A DNA stretch of 64,000 nt from Lysobacterales bacterium (GTDB taxonomy: Bacteria > Pseudomonadota > Gammaproteobacteria > Xanthomonadales > BPKI01). Positions within the stretch are counted from its first letter, which is position 1, and every line of letters begins with the position of its first letter. Below, piece by piece: positions 47,374-55,661 of this stretch. Made by a program: the position numbers and the translations under genes. The DNA lies in contig BPKI01000001.1 in NCBI GenBank assembly GCA_026005055.1, positions 124,001-188,000 on the forward strand, read 5' to 3'. A model generated the notes under the pieces. The model saw only the letters and a program-made list of their open reading frames with translations, was not told the origin of the DNA and searched no databases.

Positions 47374-48346
47374 CGTCGCCCTCCTCCGCCCTGGACCGAA
47401 TCCCATCATAGCGCGGAGGATGCCAGCGCTCGACCAGGTAGAGCGGGCGCTGCTTGGCCTCGATGTAGAGGCGGGCGAGATACTCACCGATGACCCCGAG
47501 GGCGAGGAGCTGAACACCGCCGAGGAAGAGAATCACGACCATCAGGGAGGGATAGCCGGGCACCGGATCGCCATAGAGCAGGGTCTTGCCGATGATCCAT
47601 ACGCCGTAGGCGAAGGCCGCCAAGGCCACCACCAGACCGAAAGGCCCCGCGAGGCGAAGCGGCGTGCTCGAGAAGGCGGTGATCCCGTCCACGGCCAAGG
47701 CCCAGAGTCGCGAGAGGCGCCATTTGCTCTTGCCCCGGTGGCGTGGCTCCCGGACGTAGGGCAGCGCCTCCTGCCGGAATCCGATCCACGCGAAGAGTCC
47801 CTTCATGAAGCGATTGCGCTCGCGCAGCCCCACCAAGGCGCGATGCGCCCTCCGGTCGAGCAAGCGAAAGTCGCCCACGTCGGGCGGGATGGGGACCTCG
47901 CTCAGCCGTCCGAGCAGGCGGTAGAAGAGATGCGCCGAGAGGCGCTTGAACCAGCCCTCGCCCGTGCGCGCAGTGCGGCGACCGAACACCACCTCGGCAC
48001 CAGCCCGCCAGCGCGCCACCATCTCCGGAATCAGCTCGGGAGGATCCTGGAGGTCGGCATCGATCACCACCACCGCATCGCCTTCGACGTAATCCAGGCC
48101 GGCGCTCAAGGCGTATTCCTTGCCGAAGTTGCGGCTCAGGCGAAGGACGCCCACGCGTCGGTCCTCCGCGGCGAAGCGCTCGAGCAGCTCGGGGGTCGCG
48201 TCGCGACTGCCGTCGTCCACGTAGAGCACCGCCGCCTCGGCCTCCAGGCGATCCAGGACGCGCATGAGCCGGCCGTGGAACTCGGCGATTCCCTCGGCCT
48301 CCTCGTACACGGGAACGACGACGGCGATGCGCGGTATCTCGCTCAT
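47348..48346 (-). CDS. DPM/ArnC-like family 2 glycosyltransferase with membrane helices
   Basis: This 332-residue protein has a GT2 catalytic domain with VVPVYEEAEGI, YVDDGSRDAT, IDADLQDPPELI and RHRGKSKW, followed by two C-terminal membrane helices (about residues 230-255 and 268-292). Related enzymes transfer sugars from nucleotides to polyprenyl phosphate. ATG at 48346 is selected over an earlier in-frame ATG at 48397 because it begins just before the conserved core and the -10 element at 48368-48373 lies between them. It leads a four-gene operon. Confidence 0.9.
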   Translation of the reverse strand: MSEIPRIAVVVPVYEEAEGIAEFHGRLMRVLDRLEAEAAVLYVDDGSRDATPELLERFAAEDRRVGVLRLSRNFGKEYALSAGLDYVEGDAVVVIDADLQDPPELIPEMVARWRAGAEVVFGRRTARTGEGWFKRLSAHLFYRLLGRLSEVPIPPDVGDFRLLDRRAHRALVGLRERNRFMKGLFAWIGFRQEALPYVREPRHRGKSKWRLSRLWALAVDGITAFSSTPLRLAGPFGLVVALAAFAYGVWIIGKTLLYGDPVPGYPSLMVVILFLGGVQLLALGVIGEYLARLYIEAKQRPLYLVERWHPPRYDGIRSRAEEGDDADRGTAA

Positions 48347-48367
48347 GGCGAGATTCTCGAACGAGTT

Positions 48368-48397
48368 CTTACACCCGCCAAGCCCGGGCCTTGTCAA
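48368..48397 (-). promoter_or_regulatory. Predicted promoter of the GT2 - CBS - sigma operon
   Basis: On the minus strand, a perfect -35 TTGACA (48392-48397) is followed after 18 bases by TGTAAG (48368-48373). The start would fall near 48361, about 15 bases before the ATG. It shares its -35 with the divergent hslO promoter. Confidence 0.55.
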
Positions 48398-48419
48398 GAA
48401 CCCCGGCGGCCTCGATAGT
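48391..48419 (+). promoter_or_regulatory. Predicted hslO promoter (leaderless)
   Basis: TTGTCA (48391-48396) and GATAGT (48414-48419) are spaced by 17 bases. The -10 ends seven bases before the hslO ATG at 48427, so transcription probably begins at or next to the start codon. The -35 overlaps the divergent operon's -35 in the short palindrome CTTGTCAAG. Confidence 0.45.
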
Positions 48420-48426
48420 GAGACTC

Positions 48427-49314
48427 ATGGACACTCCGGACTCCGACCGGCTGATCCCCTTCCTGCTCGAAGAATCGGGCCTTCGTGGGGTTTTGGTGAG
48501 GCTAGGGCCGGTGTGGCGCGAAATCCGCTCCCGCCTGCACGGCCCCGTCTCGCTCGGCCACCTCCTCGGCGAAGCGGTGGCGGCGAGCGCCCTGCTCACC
48601 GCTCACATCAAGCGCGGCACCCGCCTCAGCATCCAGCTCACGAGCAGCGGGCCGCTGCGCACCCTGGTCGCCGATTGTAGCGGGGCGGGGGAGCTGCGCG
48701 GGCTCGCTCGCTTCCGCGAACCGCTTCCGGTGTCGCTCACGCTCGATACGCTCGGCGAGGATGCGCTTCTCGCGGTGTGCCTGGAAGAGCCCGACGGCCG
48801 ACGATACCAAGGGCTGGTCCCGCTCGAGGCCAGCCGACTCGACCAAGCGCTCGAGGGCTACTTCGAGCGCTCCGAGCAGATCGCCACCCGGATTCGACTG
48901 GCCGCCGACGACGTCCGCGCGGCGGGAGTCATGCTCCAGGCCCTGCCCACCCGGAACGACCGCTACGATCCGGTCCCGGAGGACTTCCATCGCCTCGGCG
49001 AGCCGCTGGCCCGACTCCAGGCCCACACGCTCCTCAGCGATTCGAGCACCGAGAGCGTGCTCGGGGCGGTCTTTCCCGGTCTCGCCTTGAGGCTTTTCCG
49101 GCCGCGCGAGCTGCGCTTCGGCTGCGGCTGCTCGCGCGAGAAGGCGGCGGCGATGCTGAAGCTCCTCGGCGCCGCGGAGACCGCGGCGGCGCTGGCCGGT
49201 CGCACCGTCCTCCAAGTGAGCTGCGAGTTCTGCGGCCGCGACTACCTCTTCTCCGAACCGGAACTCGCCGAGATCCATCGAGGCGAGCCTACGGTTCCGC
49301 TCACCCGCCACTAG
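48427..49314 (+). CDS. hslO: Redox-regulated chaperone Hsp33
   Basis: Hsp33 is a holdase activated by oxidation and unfolding. The 295-residue protein has the N-terminal core (FLLEESGLRGVLVRL, then TLVADCSGAGELRG) and the C-terminal zinc switch: FGCGCSRE gives a CxC and VSCEFCGRDY a CxxC. The redox site is intact. ATG at 48427 is used; an in-frame TTG at 48391 overlaps the promoter. Its 3' end overlaps the convergent GGDEF-EAL gene by 14 bases. Confidence 0.94.
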   Translation: MDTPDSDRLIPFLLEESGLRGVLVRLGPVWREIRSRLHGPVSLGHLLGEAVAASALLTAHIKRGTRLSIQLTSSGPLRTLVADCSGAGELRGLARFREPLPVSLTLDTLGEDALLAVCLEEPDGRRYQGLVPLEASRLDQALEGYFERSEQIATRIRLAADDVRAAGVMLQALPTRNDRYDPVPEDFHRLGEPLARLQAHTLLSDSSTESVLGAVFPGLALRLFRPRELRFGCGCSREKAAAMLKLLGAAETAAALAGRTVLQVSCEFCGRDYLFSEPELAEIHRGEPTVPLTRH

Positions 49315-52231
49315 CCCGTTCGCCGGCCAAGGCGTCCGAGCTCAGCCGATCGAGCGGTCCGGCTCGCCCGAAAAGAAAGCCCTGGGCGAAGTCGCATCCC
49401 AGCTCGGCGAGGGCCTTGCGCTGTCGGGGCGTCTCCACCCCCTCGGCGACGACCTCGAGGTCGAGCGCCTTGGCCATCATGATCACCGCTTGCACCACCG
49501 CCCGGCCACTGTCGCTCGCCTCCTGATCGAGCCCTTGGATGAAGGAACGGTCGATCTTGAGCGCGTGCAGTGGGAAACGGTGCAGGTAGCCGAGCGAGGA
49601 ATAACCGGTTCCGAAATCATCGAGCGCCACCCGGACGCCGGCCTCGCTCAAGTGGAAGAGGGAGGCGCGCGCATGGGCCGGCTCCTCGATCAGGGAGCTT
49701 TCGGTGACCTCGACGCGCAGCCGCCCAGGCGGGAAGTCCATCGCCCGCAACAGCTCGAGAAGACGTTCTCCGAAATTGGGCGAGCGGAAGTGTTGCGCCG
49801 ATACGTTGACGCTGAGGAAGGTCTCCTCATCCATGCCATGCGCACGAAAGGCGCTGCAGGCCTCGGCCAGCATCCGCCAATCGAGCGTCTCGATCAGGCC
49901 GGTGTCCTCCGCGACCGTGAGGAAATCCCCCGGACCGACCAACCCCCGCTCGGGGTGGCGCCATCGCATCAGCGCCTCGTAGCCCACCACTCGGCCGTCG
50001 GCGAGGGCGACGATCGGCTGGAACCAGGGTTCGAACTCGCCCCGGGCGAGCCCGCGGCGTAGTTCGCTCTCCAGCTGCACCACCCGCATCGCCTCGCGAT
50101 GAAGTGCCTCGTCGAAGCGTTGCCAGCGGCGGCGTCCTGCCGATTTGGCGCGATAGAGCGCCACGTCGGCGTCGCGCAGCAGCTCCTCGGGACGGGTGTA
50201 GTGGCTTCCACCGATCGCAATACCCACGCTGGCCGAGGTGTAGAGCTCTTTGCCCGACACGTGGAAGGGCGCGTTCAGAGTCTCGAGCACCCGCTCGGCG
50301 AGGCGCTCGGCCTCGTCGGGCCGAGAGAGCGGATCGATGAGGATCGCGAACTCGTCCCCGCCGAGTCGCGCCATCCAGCCCTGACCCGCCGTCACCCGGC
50401 GCAGCCTCGCCGCGACCTGCTTGAGCAGCTCATCGCCGAGCAGATGCCCGAGCGAATCGTTGATCACTTTGAAGCGATCGAGATCGAGGAACAGGATGGC
50501 GAAGCTCGGCTCGGTACCGCCTCGCACCCTCTCGAGGGCGTGACTGAGGCGGTCGAGGAGATAGGCGCGGTTGGGCAGCCCGGTGAGGGCATCGTGCAGG
50601 GCATCGTGCATCAGCCGGGCCTCGATGTGCTGGCGTTGCACGATCTCCTCCCGCAGCCGAGCATTGGCCTCCGCGAGCTCGGCGGTCCGCTCCTCCACAC
50701 GGCGCTCGAGCTCGCGATTGGCGGCGCGCAGCGCCTCGTCCGCGCGCTTGCGCTCGAGCGCGTGCGCGATCTGGTAGCCCACGAACGTGAGCAGCTCCAG
50801 GTCCGCCTGCGAGTAGTGGTACTCCTCGCTGTAGCTCTGCACGGCGAGCACCCCGATCGTGCGGTCCTCGCTCATCAGAGGCACGCCGAGCCAGTGCACG
50901 GATTCGGTCCCGATCGAGACCACCTCGCCGGCTTCCTCGAGCCGATGCGAAACCTCCTGGTCGGCGAGCAGCGGCTTGCCGGTGCGCAAGACGTACTCGG
51001 TCATGCCGCGCCCGAGCTTGCGCGAGCGTCTTTCCCGGTCGTACTCATCGGCCGAGTAAGGAAAGTCGATCGAGGTCCCGTCCTCGCTGAGCAGGGCGAT
51101 GTAGAGATTGCGGGCATAGAGCAGCCCGCTGACGATCTCGTGGATCTGGCGGAAAAAGGCATCGAGGCTATCGCTGGTGAAGGCCAGCCGGGCGATGCGA
51201 TAGAGCGCCGACTGCAGCCGCTCACCGCGGCGCCGCTCCTGCACCTCGTGCTCGAGCGCGCGGTTGACTTCGCGAAGCGCCTCGGTACGTTCCGCGACTC
51301 GACGCTCCAGCTCGGCGTGAGCAAAGCGTCTTTGCAAAGCGGTAGCGATGTGCTGGGCGACGAAGGTGAGGAGGGAACGATCCTCGGCGCTGAAGCGTTT
51401 CGATGGTTCGTAACTTTGCACCACGACCGCCCCGATGATCTCCTCCCCGATCTTGAGGGGCACCCCGAGCCAGTCTTCCGAGGGCGCGCCGACCGGCGTG
51501 AAGCTCGGTCCCAGCTGCCGGCGAATCTCCTCGCCGGTGCCCATCAGGGTCTGGCCGGTCTCGATGATATGGCGGGTGAGCCAGCCCTCCAGTTCCTCGA
51601 AGCCGAAGATCCGATCCGGCGGGATGGGCTCCGGATCGACCGAGTCGCGGAAATAGGGGAAGCGGATGCTGCGCGAGCTCCGGTCGTAAAGGGCGATGTA
51701 GAAGTTCTCCGCATACATGAGGCGACCGACCACCTCGTGCAGGCGCGCGAAGACATCGTCCATCTCGGCGCCGCCGCTGGCGAGGTCGGCGATCTCATAG
51801 AGCGCTTCTTGCAGCCGCTTGGCCCGCTCCAGTTCGGCCACCTGGTGTTGAAGGCGCTCGAGTTCCGAAAGACGCGCCAGCGAATCGCCGAGGAGCTGCC
51901 GATACGGCTCGAGCGCAAGGCCCGCCGACGCCGCCCGCTCGCCGTGGAGAACGAGCCTGAGCCCGCTGCTGCCCAGCTCCACATCGAGCGCTGGGCTCGG
52001 GGAAGCCTCGCCCAGCCGAGGCGGGCCCTCATCCGAGAGACCGGGAAGGACGCTGCCCTCGGCCACGAGCTCGATGCGGACGCCGAACGCATCGCGCGCC
52101 CAGGCGCGGAGCATCGCGAAGGCCTGCGACAAGGTCTTCGCCCTCAGGACCTCGAGGGGAAAGGGCGAGGAGGCTCCAACTTGCGTCGGGAGGACTTCGC
52201 CCGGAGCACCGGCCATCGATTCTGACTGCAC
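49301..52231 (-). CDS. GAF-GAF-GGDEF-EAL cyclic-di-GMP protein
   Basis: This 976-residue cytoplasmic signalling protein has two GAF sensor domains (about residues 140-300 and 340-500), coiled-coil linkers, then GGDEF (LGGDEFAIL, about 622) and EAL (YEALMRWRHP, about 752; DDFGTGYSS, about 873) domains. Both catalytic motifs are intact, so it may synthesise and degrade cyclic di-GMP depending on the GAF ligands. No membrane segment is present. The start is a GTG at 52231, with an ATG five codons later as an alternative. It is divergent from the next gene. Confidence 0.93.
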   Translation of the reverse strand: MQSESMAGAPGEVLPTQVGASSPFPLEVLRAKTLSQAFAMLRAWARDAFGVRIELVAEGSVLPGLSDEGPPRLGEASPSPALDVELGSSGLRLVLHGERAASAGLALEPYRQLLGDSLARLSELERLQHQVAELERAKRLQEALYEIADLASGGAEMDDVFARLHEVVGRLMYAENFYIALYDRSSRSIRFPYFRDSVDPEPIPPDRIFGFEELEGWLTRHIIETGQTLMGTGEEIRRQLGPSFTPVGAPSEDWLGVPLKIGEEIIGAVVVQSYEPSKRFSAEDRSLLTFVAQHIATALQRRFAHAELERRVAERTEALREVNRALEHEVQERRRGERLQSALYRIARLAFTSDSLDAFFRQIHEIVSGLLYARNLYIALLSEDGTSIDFPYSADEYDRERRSRKLGRGMTEYVLRTGKPLLADQEVSHRLEEAGEVVSIGTESVHWLGVPLMSEDRTIGVLAVQSYSEEYHYSQADLELLTFVGYQIAHALERKRADEALRAANRELERRVEERTAELAEANARLREEIVQRQHIEARLMHDALHDALTGLPNRAYLLDRLSHALERVRGGTEPSFAILFLDLDRFKVINDSLGHLLGDELLKQVAARLRRVTAGQGWMARLGGDEFAILIDPLSRPDEAERLAERVLETLNAPFHVSGKELYTSASVGIAIGGSHYTRPEELLRDADVALYRAKSAGRRRWQRFDEALHREAMRVVQLESELRRGLARGEFEPWFQPIVALADGRVVGYEALMRWRHPERGLVGPGDFLTVAEDTGLIETLDWRMLAEACSAFRAHGMDEETFLSVNVSAQHFRSPNFGERLLELLRAMDFPPGRLRVEVTESSLIEEPAHARASLFHLSEAGVRVALDDFGTGYSSLGYLHRFPLHALKIDRSFIQGLDQEASDSGRAVVQAVIMMAKALDLEVVAEGVETPRQRKALAELGCDFAQGFLFGRAGPLDRLSSDALAGERASGG

Positions 52232-52320
52232 CGCGCCATGCCTCGATTGGCTCTCTGACGAAGTCTATACCCGCGCGGGCCGAGCGGGCTTCCTTTTTCG
52301 GCCTCCTCGGCCCGAGGCGT

Positions 52321-52326
52321 TATAAT
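52321..52326 (+). promoter_or_regulatory. Consensus -10 element of the outer-membrane protein gene
   Basis: TATAAT is a perfect -10 hexamer, but no good -35 lies 16-19 bases upstream; a 5-base inverted repeat (52301-52305 and 52314-52318) occupies that place and could be an activator or repressor site. A start near 52333 excludes the upstream GTG at 52332 as start codon. Confidence 0.5.
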
Positions 52327-52361
52327 CCACGGTGATCGTCGAGGCGAGCCCAGGCATCTCG

Positions 52362-53195
52362 ATGTCCCACTCGGCCATGGTGGCGAAGGCGCTCTTGCAC
52401 TCCATCGCGCTCCTTTGCGCGTGGGGCGGGTTGTTGCCCTCCCCGGCGCGAGCCGCGTCGCCGAACGAGGACCCGGTGCTTCGTCTCGCGCTCTCCGAGG
52501 ATGGACGGATCCGTCTCACCCTCTCCTCGCCCCCGGCGTCCGCACACCTCACTGCCGGCCGGGGCGGCCTCGAGGCTTCGCGGATGGATCCCAGCCTGAA
52601 GCCGCTTTATCGCCTCCCGGTGTCCTGTGCGCTCAATCCAGGCAACGTCCTCTGCGCCGGAAGCGATATCGCGAATGCGATGGGAGGGATCACCTTGGCA
52701 TGGCATGGCGACGGCTGGCGTCTGTTGCTCGACTACCGCGGTCTGCTCGCCTCACCCGAAACGGTGGATGCGCTCGCACCCGGTATGCGGTCACGCCAAG
52801 CCTCGGGGACGCGCCTCGCACTCGCTGGAGAATTCGACGGCTGGGGCTTTTCGCTTGCCTTCGACCGCTGGCCGTCTCCATCGGCGCTCGATCTCCCGCT
52901 GGGCTCGGCGATGCCCTTTGAGTGGGATGGGGAGCAAGCCGCGCTGAGCTTCGATGTCCATCAGCTCGGCCTCTCGGGAAGGCTCGCGGCCCGGCGCAGC
53001 GAGGAAGGTGCGCTGCTCGCCCCGCGCGTCGGCGAGTCCGTCGACATCGGCCTTCTGCTCAGAACGCCGTGGCGCGCGGAGTTCGAGATGGGCGCCCTCA
53101 ACCTCTGGTACGAGAGCCAAGGCGGAGAGCGCGCCCAGCCATCGCCGCCCCGCATCGGGCGGACGCCCTACGTCCGCTACCGCCAGGACTTCTGA
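52362..53195 (+). CDS. Predicted outer-membrane protein, unrecognised family
   Basis: This 277-residue protein has a signal peptide (cleavage about residue 31, SPARAAS) and alternating hydrophobic beta segments through most of its length (LSFDVHQLGLSGRLAAR, FEMGALNLWYES), ending RYRQDF. The terminal Phe is typical of outer-membrane barrels. No family was recognised. The ATG at 52362 is favoured because the -10 at 52321 would put the transcript start at about 52333, after the GTG at 52332; ATG 52377 is another option. It is followed by the hydroxylase gene after 41 bases. Confidence 0.7.
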   Translation: MSHSAMVAKALLHSIALLCAWGGLLPSPARAASPNEDPVLRLALSEDGRIRLTLSSPPASAHLTAGRGGLEASRMDPSLKPLYRLPVSCALNPGNVLCAGSDIANAMGGITLAWHGDGWRLLLDYRGLLASPETVDALAPGMRSRQASGTRLALAGEFDGWGFSLAFDRWPSPSALDLPLGSAMPFEWDGEQAALSFDVHQLGLSGRLAARRSEEGALLAPRVGESVDIGLLLRTPWRAEFEMGALNLWYESQGGERAQPSPPRIGRTPYVRYRQDF

Positions 53196-53236
53196 AGCTC
53201 CGGGTCCCTTCGGGCATACGAGACCGCCACGCTCTC

Positions 53237-54538
53237 GTGAACACCTCGCCCTCACCCGCCGTTCCGCCCTCAGTGCGCCGCGCGGTCGAGCTGCTTCGCC
53301 TCGGCAGAGAGCAGGAGGGGTTGTCGCTCCTGCACGCGGTGCTCGAGACGACGCCCCATCAGTCGCACGCCCTGGTTCAGCTCGCCCTCCACCACCGCGG
53401 GCGCGGCGAGCTCGAGAGGGCGCTCGCCTTCGCCGAACGCGCAGCCGAAGGAGAGCCCCCGACCGCCCTTGCCGCCGCGCTCAAAGCCGCGATCCTGCGC
53501 GAGCTCGGGCGGATCCGTGAGGCCGAGGTAGCCTACCGCCTCGCCCTCGCTCGCGATCCCGGCTTCGTCCCGGCGAGACTCGAGCTGGCCGAGCTGCTCG
53601 AGAGCGAGGGCCGCTCTCGCGAAGCCGCTCGCGAATCGCGAGAGGCGCTTGCGGGCCTGCCGCCCGATGCGCCGCTGCCGCCGCCCCTGGCGGCTTTGGC
53701 GGAACGGGCGCGAGCCCGCATCGAGCTCGAGGAACGAGCGCTCGAAGACCATCTGCGAGCGCGTTTGGCGCCCATCATGAGCGCACTGGACGCGGAGACG
53801 CTCGCGCGCGCCCGGGAGTGTCTGGAGATCACCCGCGGGCGAGCGAAGCCCAAGCTGCCCAAACCCGGCTTCCTCTTTTTCCCGGGATTGCCGACCTACG
53901 GCTTCTACCCGCGGCGGCTCTTTCCCTGGATGGCCAAGCTCGAGGCGCGTTGGACCGAGATTCGCGCCGAAGCGGAGAGCGTCCTCGCCCACGCGGAGCG
54001 ACGCTTCGTGCCCTATGTGCAAAAGGACGAGCGTGAGGCCGGCCCCGGCTGGGCCTGGGCGTCGCTCAACCAGAACCCCGACTGGGGGGTGTATTTCCTG
54101 TTCAACCAAGGCGAGCGGGTGGAGCCGCACTGCCAGGCGTGTCCCAAGACCGCGGCGATCCTCTCCGAACTGCCGCTCGTGGATATTCCGGGACGCGGTC
54201 CGACGGCCTTTTTCTCGCGCCTGAAGCCCGGCACGCACATCCCGCCGCACCATGGGGCCACTAACACCCGATTGATCGTCCACCTCAGCCTGATCGTGCC
54301 CGAGGGCTGTGGCTTCCGCGTGGGCAACGAGACCCGCCTCTGGCGCGAGGGCGAGTGCTTCGCCTTCGACGATACGGTCGAGCACGAGGCCTGGAATCGC
54401 GGCACCGGCACCCGCACCGTCCTCATCTTCGATGTCTGGAATCCTTTCCTGAGCGAGGAAGAGAAGGCCTTCGTGCGCACCTTGAGCAGCGCCTTTGCCG
54501 AATTCTTCCCCGAACGCCAGCACGTGCTCGACTATTGA
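53237..54538 (+). CDS. TPR protein with aspartyl/asparaginyl beta-hydroxylase domain
   Basis: This 433-residue protein has N-terminal tetratricopeptide repeats (about residues 15-150), a helical linker, and a C-terminal AspH-type 2-oxoglutarate/Fe(II) dioxygenase (about 240-433). As in AspH, only two iron ligands are evident: His338 in IPPHHGATN and His383 in DDTVEHEAWN; Arg393 is the probable 2-oxoglutarate ligand. It should hydroxylate Asp or Asn side chains of a protein or peptide bound by the TPRs. No signal peptide is present. GTG at 53237 is taken as start with only a weak ribosome binding site. It is near the sulfotransferase and TonB receptors. Confidence 0.87.
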   Translation: MNTSPSPAVPPSVRRAVELLRLGREQEGLSLLHAVLETTPHQSHALVQLALHHRGRGELERALAFAERAAEGEPPTALAAALKAAILRELGRIREAEVAYRLALARDPGFVPARLELAELLESEGRSREAARESREALAGLPPDAPLPPPLAALAERARARIELEERALEDHLRARLAPIMSALDAETLARARECLEITRGRAKPKLPKPGFLFFPGLPTYGFYPRRLFPWMAKLEARWTEIRAEAESVLAHAERRFVPYVQKDEREAGPGWAWASLNQNPDWGVYFLFNQGERVEPHCQACPKTAAILSELPLVDIPGRGPTAFFSRLKPGTHIPPHHGATNTRLIVHLSLIVPEGCGFRVGNETRLWREGECFAFDDTVEHEAWNRGTGTRTVLIFDVWNPFLSEEEKAFVRTLSSAFAEFFPERQHVLDY

Positions 54539-54653
54539 GCGCAGCCCCGGCGTGCACGATGCAGCCGCAAGGGCCGCCGGACATTCCTCCGCCTCATCAG
54601 GATTCAAGCCATCGAGGATGGCGGTGCTTGCGCCCAGCGGGCGGCTCTGCGTC

Positions 54654-55601
54654 TCACTGGAGGCGACGCCCCGAGAGGCTCCACGCGAGCAGCTTGCCAT
54701 CCTGCTCGGTCAGCAGCCCCACCCGCTCGATCGCCAATCCCGCCCTCGCGAGCATCGCCTGCAAGCGCCGCATCCTAAGCTCATCGAGCGCCGCCATCCG
54801 GAGCTCCCTCGCCCGCAAGGCAGCCGCCTCGAGCTCGGCGCGAAACGCGGACCAGCATGCTCGCCCGGCCTCGGCTCCGCGCCGACGCGCCGTTTCGATC
54901 GCAAGGAGCGCGGTCCGACCGGCGGCGAGGAGCCCATCGGGTATCTCGGCCTCCTCGATTCGCTTCGAGAGCGTCGCGAGCACCTCGTTGAGGCGTGCCC
55001 GAGCGATGCTTTCCTCCGGCCCGGACCGACCCGACGCATACGGCAAGGCGGCCAGGAGCACCGGTTCGAGCTCGGCTTCGCCGAGCAGCCACTCGAGGTG
55101 CCTGAGTTCCTCCTTCGCCACCGCTGACAGATGGGAATCGGCGTGATGGAGCACGGCGGCGAGCCTCCCGCCGGGCGCCAGCACGCGGGCGCATTCGGCC
55201 GCCGTCGCCGGCCATTCGCCGTATTCGAGGGCGAACTGCGCCGTGATCAGCGACATCGTGCCATCCGCCAGAGGCAGCGCTTCCATGCGCACGCCGCCGC
55301 GGAAGCGCACCGGCGCATCCGGGTATTCGGCGAGCCAGCCCGGCCTGGGCTCGGCGAGGTCCACGGCTTCGATGTCGGGCCAGCGCTCCCGCGGCAGCCA
55401 CTCGAGGAGCAGGCGCGGAAGCGCGCCGTTTCCGGTTCCGAGATCGAGCACGCGGTCGGCCGAAGACAGATTCGAGAAGCATTCGAGCCAGAAGGCCCGA
55501 ATGGCACCCTCGTAGTTGCCGCGGAAGCTGCCGGCGAGGCTGTGGAGCGCCCCGCTCGCCCAGTACCGATTCCACGCTTGCCGTCGATCGCTGCCGTTCA
55601 T
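54654..55601 (-). CDS. SAM-dependent methyltransferase (class I)
   Basis: This 315-residue protein has a SAM-binding Rossmann domain: motif I VLDLGTGNGALPRLLLEWLP is broken at residue about 70, motif II EAVDLAEPRPG, and AAECARVLAPGGRLAAVLHH for the later motifs. An alpha-helical C-terminal half of about 160 residues is not recognised. The substrate is unknown. It is convergent with the hydroxylase gene and divergent from the sulfotransferase gene, with 60 bases between starts. Confidence 0.85.
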   Translation of the reverse strand: MNGSDRRQAWNRYWASGALHSLAGSFRGNYEGAIRAFWLECFSNLSSADRVLDLGTGNGALPRLLLEWLPRERWPDIEAVDLAEPRPGWLAEYPDAPVRFRGGVRMEALPLADGTMSLITAQFALEYGEWPATAAECARVLAPGGRLAAVLHHADSHLSAVAKEELRHLEWLLGEAELEPVLLAALPYASGRSGPEESIARARLNEVLATLSKRIEEAEIPDGLLAAGRTALLAIETARRRGAEAGRACWSAFRAELEAAALRARELRMAALDELRMRRLQAMLARAGLAIERVGLLTEQDGKLLAWSLSGRRLQ

Positions 55602-55661
55602 GCGCGCTCCCGATAGACTCTCGGGACCTCATCCTAGCGATCCTCGCTCACCCCCACCCCC

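Noticed and set aside
50099-52225. A 708-codon plus-strand open frame.
   Set aside because: It mirrors the GGDEF-EAL gene and reads as repeated charged residues from reversed codons.
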